From Acanthacorydalis orientalis (Eukaryota > Arthropoda > Insecta > Megaloptera > Corydalidae): a stretch of 64,000 nucleotides of DNA. Positions 11,401-24,615 of this stretch are shown in pieces; position 1 is the first letter of the stretch, and each line of letters opens with the position of its first letter. The stretch spans positions 2,326,501 to 2,390,500 of the forward strand of contig CM068313.1 in NCBI GenBank assembly GCA_034766995.1, given 5' to 3'. The position numbers and the translations under genes were made by a program. The notes beneath the pieces were generated by a model. That model was not told the DNA's origin. It was given only the letters and a program-made list of their open reading frames with translations, and ran no database searches.

Positions 11401-12480
11401 GATTGATAATTATTTGTGATTCAATCAATAAACCAAAGTGATCAATGATCACTTTTTGAACATTTTTGATCAGAAAAATTGTGAAGTTTTGTGCAATGAA
11501 AATAGAATCCTCTGCTCTGTGCCTGTAACACGATTTAAAAATATTATTAATTCAAAAATATAGTCGTAATTGCTTGTTCTGGGCTTATGTATAATAGAAG
11601 AATGGTCTGCAATTTCAAATAAAACCAATTATAGATTTTTAATCAGTGTTAATCTTCTCTCGCTCGAAATGAAGTTATAATTAAAATAATTTGTTATCGA
11701 GTCATGTCTGCAGAACAGCTCTTTCCCTAGAAAGTTCGAGATCTATTAGTAAAATGAAAATCGTCCATACAATCCACGTATTATCGAACACAAGGAAAAC
11801 AAGCCGGAATCGTGTACAAAGCTGACGCCCAGCTGCATCTCTATTGATGATGCCGATTCGTTATAACCGTCTGAAACTTTAATGCCGTCCGAGACCGAGC
11901 GTCCTGTTCGGATTAAACAGTTCCCGTCGACGGCCACGAATGCATTTAATTCAAACATGAATATTGAACGACGATCCGATGACGGGATTGCGTCACCTAA
12001 TCGTTTTTGTGATTTTCGTTCCGTGTTGACAAGTGCGGACCGGACGCCGCTCGTGCCCCCGCTCTGTTCTCCCCCGAAACACACGCGGATCATCTTTTAA
12101 ATATTGCAATGATTGATGGTGTGCATATTGCCGTCTCGGATGAATGATACATAAATTTAATGAAACTCCACCCCGGACTTTCTCGAACAGAATGCATACG
12201 GAATTAGGTAGGGGTGAATATATTAGGACAGGGGGCGCATGTAAATAGACTTATTGAGGTATCGTAAAATAATTAATACGCCACGTAGATGAGTATGTCT
12301 GGCTGTTGCTTCTGTTGTGACAGTTTGATAAATATCACGGCATCGAGGGATTTCTTCTCAAGTGTTTCTTATAGGCTCCGGTGGACGCGTGCATCAGATT
12401 ATAAAGTCATTAATTTCACTAGCTAGGAACGGAATGAAGACTGGGATTGTTTCTTTTTTTTAATCAACTCGATACGCAAA
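11400..12480. other. Gene-free stretch with a CpG-rich island at 11.88-12.10 kb
   Basis: The central part (about 11880-12100) is CpG-rich and contains ATTTAATTCAAACATGAATA beside GC-rich sequence. Frames of 115 codons (minus) and 72 codons (plus) overlap in it and have no recognised motif. The rest is AT-rich. A conserved non-coding element is possible but not shown. Confidence 0.35.
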
Positions 12481-12779
12481 TAAGTAAATAGAGAGACACG
12501 TTGATTGATGAGACTTGGATTCCATGTCGAGAATAAAAAAGTGCACAATACCATGGCTAGATTGTCTTTCATAAATGGATTCTACATACACTGCACAAAA
12601 CCACGAAAAAAATTCTAATCGAAAATTCACAACAATTCATTTCAGTTGATCGTTGAATACATGAAAAATCTTTTTATCCAAACAGAAATCCGTTTTCATC
12701 TTAACAATGTTTTTTTTTCAAAAAAGTGAAAAATAGATATTCAGTTAATGGTTACAAATAATTAGAAATTGAATTTAAA

Positions 12780-13025
12780 AAAAATCATACAAAAAGGAAA
12801 GAATTCGAAAGATGTACATCTTTGTCTTGAAAGAATCGACCATAAATATAAGTCCAAAAAAAATAAAAACTAAATCACTAACGAAATGTATAGAAACGAA
12901 AAATATAGATTAACTGAATTCAAAAAAATACAATATTTTCTTTCTATATCTACATCTTTGTCTTAAAAGAATCGACTGCAAATCTAAATTCTAATAAAAT
13001 GAAAACTAAATCATTAATCAGTCCA
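12780..13025 (-). repeat. Two inverted copies of the 15.2-17.0 kb tandem family
   Basis: TACATCTTTGTCTTGAAAGA (about 12813) and TACATCTTTGTCTTAAAAGA (about 12951) are reverse complements of the landmark TCTTTTAAGACAGAGATGTA in the array at 15.24-17.0 kb. The following TAAATTCTAATAAAATGAA also fits. These copies lie opposite in orientation to the main array, on the other side of the TA-punctuated array at 13.3-14.8 kb. Confidence 0.7.
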
Positions 13026-13253
13026 ATAGGAGAGAAAAATGTCTAATACTTTAATTTAAAAAAACTGTTTACAAAAACTGTCCTTTTGAGTATTGTCTCT
13101 AGGAGTGTATTTTTAAAGAATTTTTGCCAGAGAAACTACCTGTAATTCCTAGTAAAGAATTGATTTACAACAGGAACGTATATTCGGAAACGAATTATAT
13201 TCTAGAATCATTCCCTACTTCCCTATCTGCTTCCATCAATATAATATCAAGAA

Positions 13254-13255
<2 letters not shown>

Positions 13256-13284
<29 letters not shown>

Positions 13285-13298
13285 GCATATAGATATAT

Positions 13299-13340
<42 letters not shown>
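13256..13340. repeat. (TA)n microsatellite
   Basis: Two TA arrays with short interruptions. The frame over it at 13124-13342 is not a gene in its 3' half and has no recognised domain in its 5' half. Confidence 0.9.
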
Positions 13341-14800
<1,460 letters not shown>

Positions 14801-15239
14801 AAAAATAATCATTCAGATTATTTTTCTAAAACAATCAAATATGTAAAATTTCATAGTTTATCAACACCAAACCGTCGAACAATATCATTATTTGTAGAAA
14901 ATAATTTCACAGAATTCCGATTGAATATTTTATATAAATCAGTTCGTGCACTGTATTTATTTCAGACAAGTAGTGTAAGATTCTAACGGTACTTGTGTAC
15001 AGTACAAACGTTATCGATTCTTACATCATCACCATTTTTCAAAGAGATTCATCGACTGGCAGGCAAGACTCGAATGCACTTCGAGAAAAATTACATAATA
15101 GACACTACAAATTTTATTAGTCGTACTGTTCCCTCAGTTGTATCGGTTGTAGTATTTCTTCGAAGTGCAGTGTTTTCGGTTGTGCGTGCGTGGAATATTT
15201 TTTCATTAGAATTTAAAAATATTTTTCAATGATATTGAC
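14801..15239. other. Gene-free AT-rich stretch
   Basis: The 79-codon frame at 14993-15232 has no recognised domain and AT-driven composition. Nothing else was seen. Confidence 0.45.
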
Positions 15240-17010
15240 TTTTCATTCTTTTAAATCGTCTTTACTATCTGTTTCTTCAAATTCAATTATATTTTTTTCA
15301 ATTATATTCCTTTGATTATCGATTTAGGGCTTATTTTTTGAATTTAGATTTCTAATCTGTTCTTTTAAGACAGAGATGTTGATCTATCGCGCTCTTTCTC
15401 TCTTACATGATTTATTTTTTAATTCAATTTCTAATTATTTATTATCTCTATTTCGACATCGATTTTTTATTTAGATTATTGGTCAATTCTTTACAATCAG
15501 TTGATTTTTGAAATTATAAAATATTTTAACGTTAGTGATTTAAATGTTATTTACTTTTATAAAATTTAGATAGAAATGTAGGTAGAGAAAGATGATATAG
15601 TATTTTATTAAATTAAATCATTATAAATTTTTTAACTTTATTCGATTGATAAGCGATTTGTTTTTCATTTTTTTTTTGAATTTAAATTTGTAGTCTACTC
15701 TTTTAAGACAGAGATGTAGATCCGTCACGCTCTTTCTCTATTGTATGATTTTTTTTTAAAATTCAATTTCTAAATATTTATAATCTCTGTTTTAATATCG
15801 ATTTTTTATCTAGATTATTGGTCAATTCTTTACAATCAGTTGATTTTTGTAAATTATATAATGTTTTAACGTTAGTGATATAAATTTTATTTATTTTTTT
15901 TTAAAATTAGATAGAAATTTAGATATAGATAGATGATATAGTATTTTATTAAATTACATCATACATTTTTCCATTTTATTCGATCGATTATCGATTTTTT
16001 TTTATTTTTTTTTTGAATTTAAATTTGTAGTCCACTCTTTTAAGACAGAGATGTAGATCTGTTGCGCTCTTTCTCTCTTGTATGATTTTTTTTTTAAATT
16101 CAATTTCTAATTATTTATAATCTCTGTTTTAATATCGATTTTTTATTTAGATTATTGGTCAATTCTTTACAATCAGTTGATTTTTGAATTTATAAAATGT
16201 TTTAAAAATTTATGAAGATAGCAGATTGGTTTGATGGGTTGAAACATCGGTCAGGTTTGTGACTTTTTTTTAAAAAAAAGCTGTCGTGCGAGGTTTCAAA
16301 ATGTCTAAATATTTTTATTGATTTTTATAGAAACTGTAAGATTTTTTTAAATTTAAATATTGTAGATTTTTCTATTCTATTCATTTGATTAGCGTTTTTA
16401 TTTTTTAAACAAAAATTAGATAGAAATATAGATATAGAAAGATGATATAGTATTTTTTTAAATTAAATCATTATACATTTTTCAATTCTATTAGTTTGAT
16501 AAGCGATTTGTTTTTATTTACTTTTTTTTTGAATTTAGATTCGTTGTCTACTCTTTTAAGACAAAGATGTAGACCCCTCGCCCTCTTTCTCTCTTGTATG
16601 ATTTTTTTTAAATTCAATTTATAATTATTTATAATCTGTTTGAATATCGAATTTTTTATTTAGATTATTGGTCAATTCCTTACAATCAGGTGATTTTTTA
16701 AATTATTAGAAAATATTTTAAAAATTTATCAAGATTCTAGTCTTGTATGATGCGTTGAAATATCGGTCAGGTTTGTGATTTTTTTTAAAAAAGAAAGCTG
16801 TTCATTGAGATTTCACATTGATTTTTATAGAAACTAAGATTTTCTTAAATTTAAATATTGTAGATTTTTTAATCTGTTCTTTTGATTAGTGATTTTATTA
16901 TTTTTTTTTAATTAAGATTTGTAGTAGATTTTTTAAGACAGAAATGTAGAGTTAAAAAGATGATATAGTATTTTTTTAAATTAAATAATTATACATTTTC
17001 CCATTCTAGT
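15240..17010 (+). repeat. ~340-bp (up to ~510-bp) tandem repeat, five copies
   Basis: The landmark TTTTAAGACAGAGATGTAGA recurs at about 15364, 15702, 16040, 16553 and 16931. The first interval is 338 bp and the second 338 bp, and the later ones are longer because of inserted related sequence. Units share TGATTTTTTTAAATTCAATT, ATTTAGATTATTGGTCAATT and CAATCAGTTGATTTTT. The array is gene-free. Confidence 0.9.
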
Positions 17011-17500
17011 TGTGAAAGAACATGTCTCTTCTGATATTACAGACTGGACTATCTTGTTAATCGAACAGAAGGTTAGATATTTTATTTTCAGTCAAATTGT
17101 CTTCCCATCTCTTTTATGAATATTTATGTAAATAAAATCGATTTTAGAATAGAATAAAAGACTTTTAAAAATATCTACAAATATTTTTAATATAAAACCG
17201 TAAATGAAATCGGTCGAATTTTTCGGATATAGAAAAATATAAGCCTAGTTCGGTTCAAATCTTATAGAGAAGTAAATCGTTATGGGACTGACATACTAGT
17301 TAAGTGATTTAATTCAAACTGAACTGTATGAATATTTAAATGACATTTATTGGTTTTAATTCAAAAAATAAAATTAAAAAACTTGAAGTGAGTGGTGAAC
17401 AGTTGGCAGTTTGTGGATCTCAGAGAACTTGGAAGGAGCTTAAAAGGTATTTAGTTTTTTTAATCAAAATTTCTGGTACAAATATTGAATTTTCATATAA
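17011..17500. other. Gene-free AT-rich stretch
   Basis: No open frame above background, no repeat and no RNA gene could be supported between the tandem array and the MITE. Confidence 0.5.
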
Positions 17501-17606
17501 TAGGAGGTTTTATTGAAAGCAACTGTTCACATATAGATGCACATTTTGTTATTGAAATTAATGCTTAAAGAACACAAAAAACAGCCGCTTTCAATGTAAC
17601 CTCCTA
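17501..17606. mobile_element. ~105-bp MITE with ~28-bp inverted repeats
   Basis: The left end reads TAGGAGGTTTTATTGAAAGC. The right end, read on the minus strand, reads TAGGAGGTTACATTGAAAGC, and the match continues as AACTGTTC against GGCTGTTT. The flanks are AT-rich and compatible with a TA target. There is no coding capacity. The ends do not match the other mariner families in this window, so it is a separate family. Confidence 0.75.
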
Positions 17607-17990
17607 ATATTAACTTTTGATTCGATAGACAAATCATTATTATTTCTAACTAAAATGTTCAATAATTAATGTCTTATAATTTTCCTATCCTTAAATATTC
17701 TGGACATATAAATATTTATCAATCATTGAATATTTTCAGTTAGAAAAAGTTATATGGTTTATGAGGTGAGTGAGAAATACATTTAAAAAAAACTTTTGTC
17801 TAAAAAAATGATACTGACTACCGATATACACTTAAAGATATCCGAATGGACGAAACCGGTAATAGGAAAAAAAACAGTGACCTAAAAGTGACAAAACAAT
17901 CAAAAAATATGAACCACCACGATAACACAAGTCGAACCTTTGTACTGTTTCCCATACAAACCGGTACGTTTATGTGACCGTTTTTTTTTA
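17607..17990. other. Gene-free AT-rich stretch
   Basis: A minus-strand frame of 141 codons (17818-18243) and a plus frame of 97 codons (17940-18233) overlap here and continue to the right. Neither has a recognised domain. The candidate splice signals at 18000-18064 lie inside both. Confidence 0.4.
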
Positions 17991-17998
17991 AAACCAGT

Positions 17999-18069
17999 TC
18001 TCTCTTCTTTCCAGGTAAGCACGAGTTTTCAATTTTTTCCACGAGTCCCGCTCGAACTTCTCGGTGAGT
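17999..18069 (+). promoter_or_regulatory. Candidate recursive splice site with downstream donor
   Basis: A pyrimidine tract TCTCTCTTCTTTCCAG is joined directly to GTAAGC (AG at 18013-18014, GT at 18015-18016). This juxtaposed acceptor/donor matches the (Y)nNCAG|GTRAG consensus of ratchet points known from long insect introns such as those of Drosophila Ubx. A second donor CTCG|GTGAGT follows (GT at 18064-18065), giving a potential 49-nt recursive exon, a layout described for recursive splicing by exon definition. If real, it implies a very long intron of a + strand gene spanning this point. Confidence 0.45.
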
Positions 18070-18349
18070 CAATAATAATATTTTCATATATAAAAACGAA
18101 AGATTTGTTTCTATTCGATCCAATCGAAACGAATCGTCATGCTTTTGACATAAACCGGTTATATTCCACAAACAAACGTCTCGGAGACGTCGACATTCCT
18201 CTATTCTATTTACCAATAATTCACATTTCTTAGAAACGTACATTTTTTTCGCGCCGACGTTTTCTCCGTTCGGTTTTATATTTTTTTGTTTGGAAAAATA
18301 CTCTCGATTGAACTATATTAAACGTTCAAATTGTCGATTAGCTTGTAAA

Positions 18350-18354
<5 letters not shown>
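18070..18354. other. Gene-free stretch
   Basis: Moderately CpG-containing near 18180-18280 but without any feature I can support. Confidence 0.4.
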
Positions 18355-18415
<61 letters not shown>

Positions 18416-18427
18416 GTGTATATATAA
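18355..18427. repeat. (TA)n microsatellite
   Basis: About 55 bp of near-pure TA followed by GTATATGTGTATATATA. The overlapping minus-strand frame ends in Tyr/Ile repeats. Confidence 0.9.
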
Positions 18428-18769
18428 AGGTTGTTTATATAAAACATATGCGTTTTTTTTTGTATTTTCGAAAAAAACAAGACCGCGCGTCGAAAAAATG
18501 TTTTATACGCCGCGTCGCAGTTTATTACCGAAGGCGTCAATGAAGTTTACCGAACGAGTCACAATATTTTATAGGCTATTATTTTAATCGGACGTCGTAC
18601 ATTCGCACATCGTGTGCAATAAAATGGTATTTGAATCCCCTTACATTTATCTGACACAGTGCAGGAGTAAAATATACAATAGGGGCAATAAACATTCGGT
18701 CGGTTTCATGCGACCAGGGGGGCTTGCTTTCCTACCAAATGACTGTATTCGATTTTCCATGTATCTTTC

Positions 18770-19337
18770 TCTCACTTTCTTGCTTCATCTCTCTTTCTCT
18801 CTCTATATATATATATGAATGTTTGTATATATAAGAAGTAAACTTGAATAGTTAAGCGATAAGAAATTCAGATAAACAGAACAGAAAAACATTGCTTTTA
18901 AAGACAGTTTTTTTAGAGATAGAAAGATAATGAGATTGACAAATATTTTTTTCAGTTAATAAATTGCGTACTAAAGACATCGAACCGCAATAATATTTCG
19001 ATCTATTTTGTAAGAAGTGAGAATCAATTATAGTGTTACGATTAAGAAATTAATTATAAACCAAGAATTTTTTTGTATGAAACGTTATTCTTAAACAGGT
19101 TCTGTGGATTCTGTTTGTTGTTTCTGGATGATTTTTTTACATTATAATTGTGTAAATTGCAGCCTGTTCATTGGAAATTTTTTTTAAATATTTGCTTGTA
19201 TGATTTGTTTTGGAATTGGATTGTTTTTGAGAATGGACAGGATTTCAAATCTTTGTTTAAACGGGTTCAGCAAAGAGAAATTTTTGAATTTTTATCCAAG
19301 ACTCATTTTTAGTTCGATAGATTAAGAAGTTAGCAAA

Positions 19338-19436
<99 letters not shown>

Positions 19437-19771
19437 CGTGTGTTTTTGTGTATAAAAAAATAAACTTGCATAGTTAAGCGATAAGAAATTCAGATAAAAA
19501 GAATAGAACAAAATTGCTTTTTGAAACTGTTTTTTTAGAGATAGAAAGATGATGAGATGGACAAATATTTTCTTTAATCAATGAATCGTATGCTCAGACA
19601 TCGAACCGAAATCATATTTTAATGTATTTGGTAAGAACTGAGAATGAATTATAGTGTAACGATTAAGAAATGGATGAGAAATCAAGAATTTTTTTGTATG
19701 ACACGTATCCAAGACTCATTTTTAATTCTTGATATAAGCAGTCACCAAATCTCTCTCTCTCTCTCTATATT

Positions 19772-19841
<70 letters not shown>

Positions 19842-20045
19842 TGAATAGTTAAACGATAAAAAATTCAGATAAAGAGAATAGAACAACATTGCTTTTTGAG
19901 ACAGTTTTCTTAAAGATAGAAAAATGATGAGATGGACAAATATTTTCTTCAGTCAATGAATTACGTGCTAAAACATCAAACAGAAATTACATTTTAGTCT
20001 ATTTTGTAATAACTGAGAATGAATTATAGTGTAACGATTGTAATA
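18770..20045 (+). repeat. Three-copy tandem repeat, units ~370-630 bp, with (CT)n-(TA)n punctuation
   Basis: Units start after a TA array with GAATAGTTAAGCGATAA or a variant (about 18846, 19468 and 19843). They share AAATTCAGATAAA, ATTGCTTTT and AGAGATAGAAAGAT, and end with TGAATTATAGTGTAACGATT. The (CT)n tracts at about 18790 and 19340-19380 precede TA arrays. Confidence 0.85.
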
Positions 20046-20079
20046 ATTCCAGTACTTAAGATCGAATATCTCTTATACG

Positions 20080-20286
20080 GTGAAAATATCTCTCCAGTAT
20101 GACAGTTTTGGGTAAAAAACTTGTGATATCCTTTAGTTTTGTACTGATTGTATAGATTTTGGCCTGTCTATTTGACCGGTCGAGAAAATATTTTATTTAC
20201 TCTTCTCAATCTATACAATCAGTACAAACTAAAGGCTATCTCAAGTTTTTTATCCAAAATTGTCATACTGGAGAGATATTTTCACA
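20080..20286. mobile_element. Fold-back element, ~79-bp arms and ~48-bp loop
   Basis: The left arm (20080-20159) and the right arm (20208-20286) are near-perfect reverse complements. Matching blocks include GAAAATATCTCTCCAGTATG against CATACTGGAGAGATATTTTC, and TACTGATTGTATAGATT against AATCTATACAATCAGTA. The loop (20160-20207) is unrelated. No coding frame of note; the 68-codon frame at 20159 lies across loop and arm. A transcript would fold into a long hairpin. Confidence 0.85.
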
Positions 20287-20452
20287 CATACCTCCCATAC
20301 AAAACAATTATTTTTATTCTTTCTTAAATTCATCAGTTAATTATGTACACAGTGCTTCTATATAATTTACTGAAAATCAATTACCATTAGTTTAATCAAT
20401 TTTCACTACGAATTATCAATAATTCAATGAACATTTTATGTAGTGTTCAGTT

Positions 20453-20454
<2 letters not shown>

Positions 20455-20514
<60 letters not shown>

Positions 20515-20663
20515 TTATGCGTATGTTAACGTGTTCTTCACGTCATATTGAGCAATCAGAAATCCAACAAACCGAAAACGAGTTCATACGAAATGGGCGA
20601 TGGAGCACAGTGATTAGATTATGTGCAGAAATCGCGTTTCGTTCAAAACAAGAAGTCTTGTAA

Positions 20664-20737
<74 letters not shown>
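20455..20737. repeat. Two long (TA)n microsatellites
   Basis: Pure TA at about 20457-20512 and about 20669-20736, separated by about 155 bp of unique sequence. Confidence 0.9.
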
Positions 20738-20739
<2 letters not shown>

Positions 20740-22070
20740 TGTGTGTGTGTATGAGAAATGAACATAGTTTGCATTCACATAAGCAACGCATCTAGTTTGG
20801 GTAAAAACCGAACCAACCGTTCACCCAGTCTTCATTCTCACACACATTCCTCGAGCACACGTGAACGCGCCAGTGAGTGAGTGAGTGAGTGAACGAGCGA
20901 GTCGTGTTATGAAAATAGTTGTTATTTTAAGCTATTTTTCAAACATCATGAAAGCTTTTTCCCGTCGCAGGAAATTGAATTATTGAAGACACTTAAAGGG
21001 AAAAAGGACACATCTGTACGCGAGCGTGGACTTACTAAAACGTTTTAAAAGAGATTATAAACAATTTCCTGTGTGTTCATGAAAGGAAAAAGAACGTGAT
21101 TAGATTCTGTTTTTCGCTTTACGGATGCGGCGAAAGGAGAGGAACGGCCTTTGTCCGTCGCGTCGACGGACTCTCGGTTCACTTTTTTCTTTTTTTTTTT
21201 TTTTTTAGTCGACCGATTAATATGTGTCAGCTTTTAAACTCGTGACAGGACAGGCTGTGCGCTTTATGAAAAATATTTTTTAGACGCTTGTGATCGAGAC
21301 CGGGGTTTTTTTTTGAAGAAATAATTTTTTAGACCGTTTGGGTATAACTTTGTTTATACTTTAAATATACCGGATACATGGTGAATTTCAACTGAAGTAA
21401 GGATAATAGATGTGAATTTATTCGGTAACTTCTCTCTTGTTTTCACGACTTAAACCATCAGTTAAACAGACTTTATTAGAGAAAAATATTTTACACCTAG
21501 ACTTGTTCGTACACACATATAGAAAAACAGGAATTTTTAAGTCAGTTAGATAATTGGGACTTAAAAGTACGTCGACAACTATGATCATTATCGGTCACGT
21601 GGTCTCTGTTCTGATTGGTAGAAGGATTGTTGTTCAACGAATAATCAAATCGATTAACAATCTTGTGTCAGTGGAGCTGAATAAGATCTATATTATTCAT
21701 ATATTTAGAGATAACGTGTACGCACGTATACCTATATGCATCGTGTATGGGACTATGAACTATATAAATACCGTCCAATTTTTTTTCTCTTTTCAAGTTT
21801 ATAATTGAAATTATATAAAAATAAATTTGGGTCGCCATTTTGTGAGACTTGTTCATTTTATACAAATTCAGTAATGAATTAACTGTTATCTACGTTCGGT
21901 CATAAAAACAATAACTTTTTTAATCACCGGGCACGGTAGGAATAGGTATACAGGAAGTGTCGGTAGGTTTAGTGTTAAAGTACTATAAAAAAGTATAACT
22001 GATATTTTTTACAGTAAAATTTAGAAAAGGGCATTATAACAATTTTCGATATTTTTTTCAATTACATGTA
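20738..22070. other. Gene-free stretch with (GAGT)n and scattered splice-like signals
   Basis: A GTGA repeat lies at 20873-20892. A CTTTTTCCCGTCGCAG acceptor-like signal (AG at 20969-20970) is followed by 25 open codons but no clear donor. The homopolymer T tract near 21188-21206 and CpG-rich sequence at 21125-21180 complete the region. The frames at 21554-21865 have no recognised domain. Confidence 0.35.
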
Positions 22071-22300
22071 GGGGAGACCGAGGCTAAATGAACCGTTTTT
22101 TTAAAATAATCATTTTTCATTAACAAAATAAATGCGTTTTCTAAAATAAATTATGCAATCGAAAAGGTCAAACCCTTAACTATAAAAATGTGTGGGCATT
22201 TTCAATATTCATTTTGTTAATTACTTGTTAATTTACACAATGATTGAATAAACACCTTAAACATTACAGATTATTATCAAGTGAAACGTAGGTATGTATT
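22071..22300 (+). repeat. Dispersed repeat 'GGGAGACC', copy 1
   Basis: Begins GGGGAGACCGAGGCTAAATG immediately after TA. It continues with CATTTTTCATTAACAAAATA and GGTCAAACCCTTAACT, all shared with 23313-23530. The sharp shared left end suggests a transposon terminus. Family unknown. Confidence 0.65.
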
Positions 22301-22439
22301 CGAATATAGATTAGAGCGAGATAGACAGTGTTATTGTCGTTAAGAAATAATTTAATGTTAAATGTTTTAAAAAATAATCGAGAGAATAGGCTGAGAGTGA
22401 AACGAAAAGTTAATTCTTATTTAAATTTCACCGATTATG

Positions 22440-23165
22440 ATAAACAGAAAATCAGACTGAATAGACACCGATATGAATGAAGTGCGACGAACAAATCCGC
22501 ACAACAATAAATTCATAATTACACCGTGAACATTTTTTGATAAATGGGAGCGAACTTCTCCAACAGACTAATCTCTCGAATTAGCAGTGAAATAATCCGG
22601 GTACATTTTCAATAAAAACAACCGATGAACTCTCTCAGCCGAAACGATAATAAACACCGAGGGTGTTGAACAAAAATCCCATTCATCCGAGAAGAATGTT
22701 AAGACGCTGTCACTCACGTCCTCCGTCCTCCGTGTTGTGCGCGCCCGAAAATTCGACACGAGCCACGGGGCCGACGCCGTCGAACCGCACCGTCGATTGT
22801 CCAAAAACGGGCATAAAGAAGGGACGGCCCGCGCCGCTCGCGGTCGACACAACGACGTTCCGAAAGTTCCGTGCGGATTATAAATCGTGCCGGGCGTCTT
22901 ATGTAACGCGCGCAACGACAAACTTTTGATCTGCTTTACATTGAATAGTTTACAGCAGGGAAAAGTTCGACACTGCGCCTGTTAAGTGGTTAGGCGTCAC
23001 AAGAAATCGATTAAGCTGAAATGTTTTTCACTTTGAAGTTCAAACCGCTTTGATGGCGGTGGCGCTGGTAGCAATTAAACGGTCCGTGTACGGCGGCCAC
23101 AAACGGGAACCACCGCCATCCACCACGATGGATGGGCACTTCTAACTAGACGAACGGCCCACCAG
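22440..23165. promoter_or_regulatory. CpG-rich island cluster
   Basis: CpG-rich DNA at about 22700-22920 and again at 23040-23160 (ATGGCGGTGGCGCTGG, CCACCGCCATCCACCACG). Frames of 117 codons (minus) and 88 codons (plus) overlap head to head and are chance products of the composition. No exon or promoter motif could be fixed with confidence. Confidence 0.3.
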
Positions 23166-23182
23166 TAGAAAAACTATTCCGG

Positions 23183-23183
<1 letters not shown>

Positions 23184-23232
<49 letters not shown>
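23184..23232. repeat. (CA)n-(TA)n microsatellite
   Basis: CACACA followed by a TA array, the compound layout seen repeatedly in this window. Confidence 0.9.
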
Positions 23233-23235
<3 letters not shown>

Positions 23236-23312
23236 CATACGAACCAACTATATTTTTTACTAAAACCTCTCCACCAATTCACAGTTTATTAACATTTCTT
23301 ACACAATTATTA

Positions 23313-23530
23313 AGGGAGACCTGGGCTAAGTGAACAATTTTTTTTTTAAAAAAATCGTTTTTCATTAACAAAATAAATGTGTTTCTCAAAATCAACTATG
23401 CTGTTGCTAAGGTCAAACCCTTAACTGTAAAAAAATATAGGCAGTTTTAATATTCATTTTGTATTTTTCTCGTTATTTAAGAAAAAGTGAAGACGTGCAA
23501 AACTTGACATGTAAAAAATTCCGGGGTTAA
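23313..23530 (+). repeat. Dispersed repeat 'GGGAGACC', copy 2
   Basis: Begins GGGAGACCTGGGCTAAGTGA and shares CATTAACAAAATAAATG and GGTCAAACCCTTAACT with copy 1 in the same orientation, 1.24 kb downstream. A short third copy of the left end is at 27873-27925 (GGGAGACCAGGGATAAGTGA). Confidence 0.7.
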
Positions 23531-23779
23531 GCGAACTCATTAAAGTTTTATAGGACAGTAACTATTAAATAATTGACAATTTAATGGCATAATAAAACAT
23601 ACCAACAAAGAAAATCTTTAAGAAATCATTATTATATTTGTATTACACAGTTTCAATTGAATCCTGTAAAATGTAAATTCTGTGACTTATGTAGTTTTTG
23701 AAATGACCGATCCGGTTTAAATAACTGGAAAAATGTTGGATATTTGCTCAAAGTAATTATCATTTGATTTAATACACTT

Positions 23780-23782
<3 letters not shown>

Positions 23783-23838
<56 letters not shown>

Positions 23839-24043
23839 CAATATATTTCTCTACAACCAATCATTCATGAAAGTTTGAATCAAGTCCACTTCTCTTCCAT
23901 CCGAACCTCCTCCTCTTCCCATTATCTCCTTTATACACGTTATATATTAAAAAAATTGGGACACTGTATGAAATTAAATTTCGTTTCTTAAAAGCGTTGA
24001 CTCGTCTTCCGTTTCCTCCTCTTACACCCCCATCACCATCATC

Positions 24044-24082
<39 letters not shown>
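23783..24082. repeat. Two (TA)n arrays flanking 200 bp of unique DNA
   Basis: TA arrays at about 23783-23836 and 24048-24081. The three minus-strand frames here end in Tyr/Ile repeats and are artefacts. Confidence 0.85.
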
Positions 24083-24615
24083 ACTCATCGCACGATGGCC
24101 GGAAAGTGGATTTTTCTTTCTCGTATTCCGCTCTTAATATTGTCATATTACTTTTAATGGCCGCGCGCGGATATTTTTTTGCGCTTGAGTGTCGATGAAG
24201 AAAAAATTTCTCCGCTAATGCATTTCGGAAATTAAAAGAATACGGAGCGAGGAACGCGCGACCGGTTCGTCTTTCTTTAATGGAACCGCGTGCTGATTTC
24301 TCTTTCGAATACACAATTAAAAATTAAAGAAGCCCCCGTCGCGACGTTTTATTGTCGTGCAGATGTTAGTGGCGGGCGATGACAGTGTCTGTTTTCGAAA
24401 TATGAACAGAATTTCAAATGTGATCGGGGGGCGGAAGACGTTATTATAGGATGGAACAAGTTGTATTTACAACGAGTGAAGTTCATGTATCTTGTTTTAC
24501 AAGCGGATTTTGAATTGATCTCTGATCACGAATCTTGGATTAGTGATTATTGATCGGGTTTCGATTGATCTTTATGTAGATTTCAATGAGGATTCGTGTA
24601 CAATCAAAGAACCAC
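24083..24615. other. Gene-free stretch, CpG-containing
   Basis: CpG-bearing segments (GGCCGCGCGCGG near 24160, GCGCGACCGG near 24255) alternate with ATTAAAAGAA/TTAATGG motifs. Nothing coding is supported. Confidence 0.4.

Noticed and set aside
10923..11452. Lys/Phe-rich frames on the minus strand
   Set aside because: Produced by a degenerate TTTTGAAAA-type tandem repeat. No protein family.
12480..12780. Possible transposase motif 'DETWI' near 12510
   Set aside because: GATGAGACTTGGATTCC gives DETWIP, but no second or third catalytic box or terminal repeat follows, so it may be chance.
17818..18243. 141-codon minus frame and 97-codon plus frame
   Set aside because: Mutually overlapping, no motif. 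The splice-like signals at 18.0 kb argue for intronic DNA here.
20955..21050. Acceptor-like CCCGTCGCAG followed by 25 open codons
   Set aside because: No convincing donor before the stop and no recognisable peptide.
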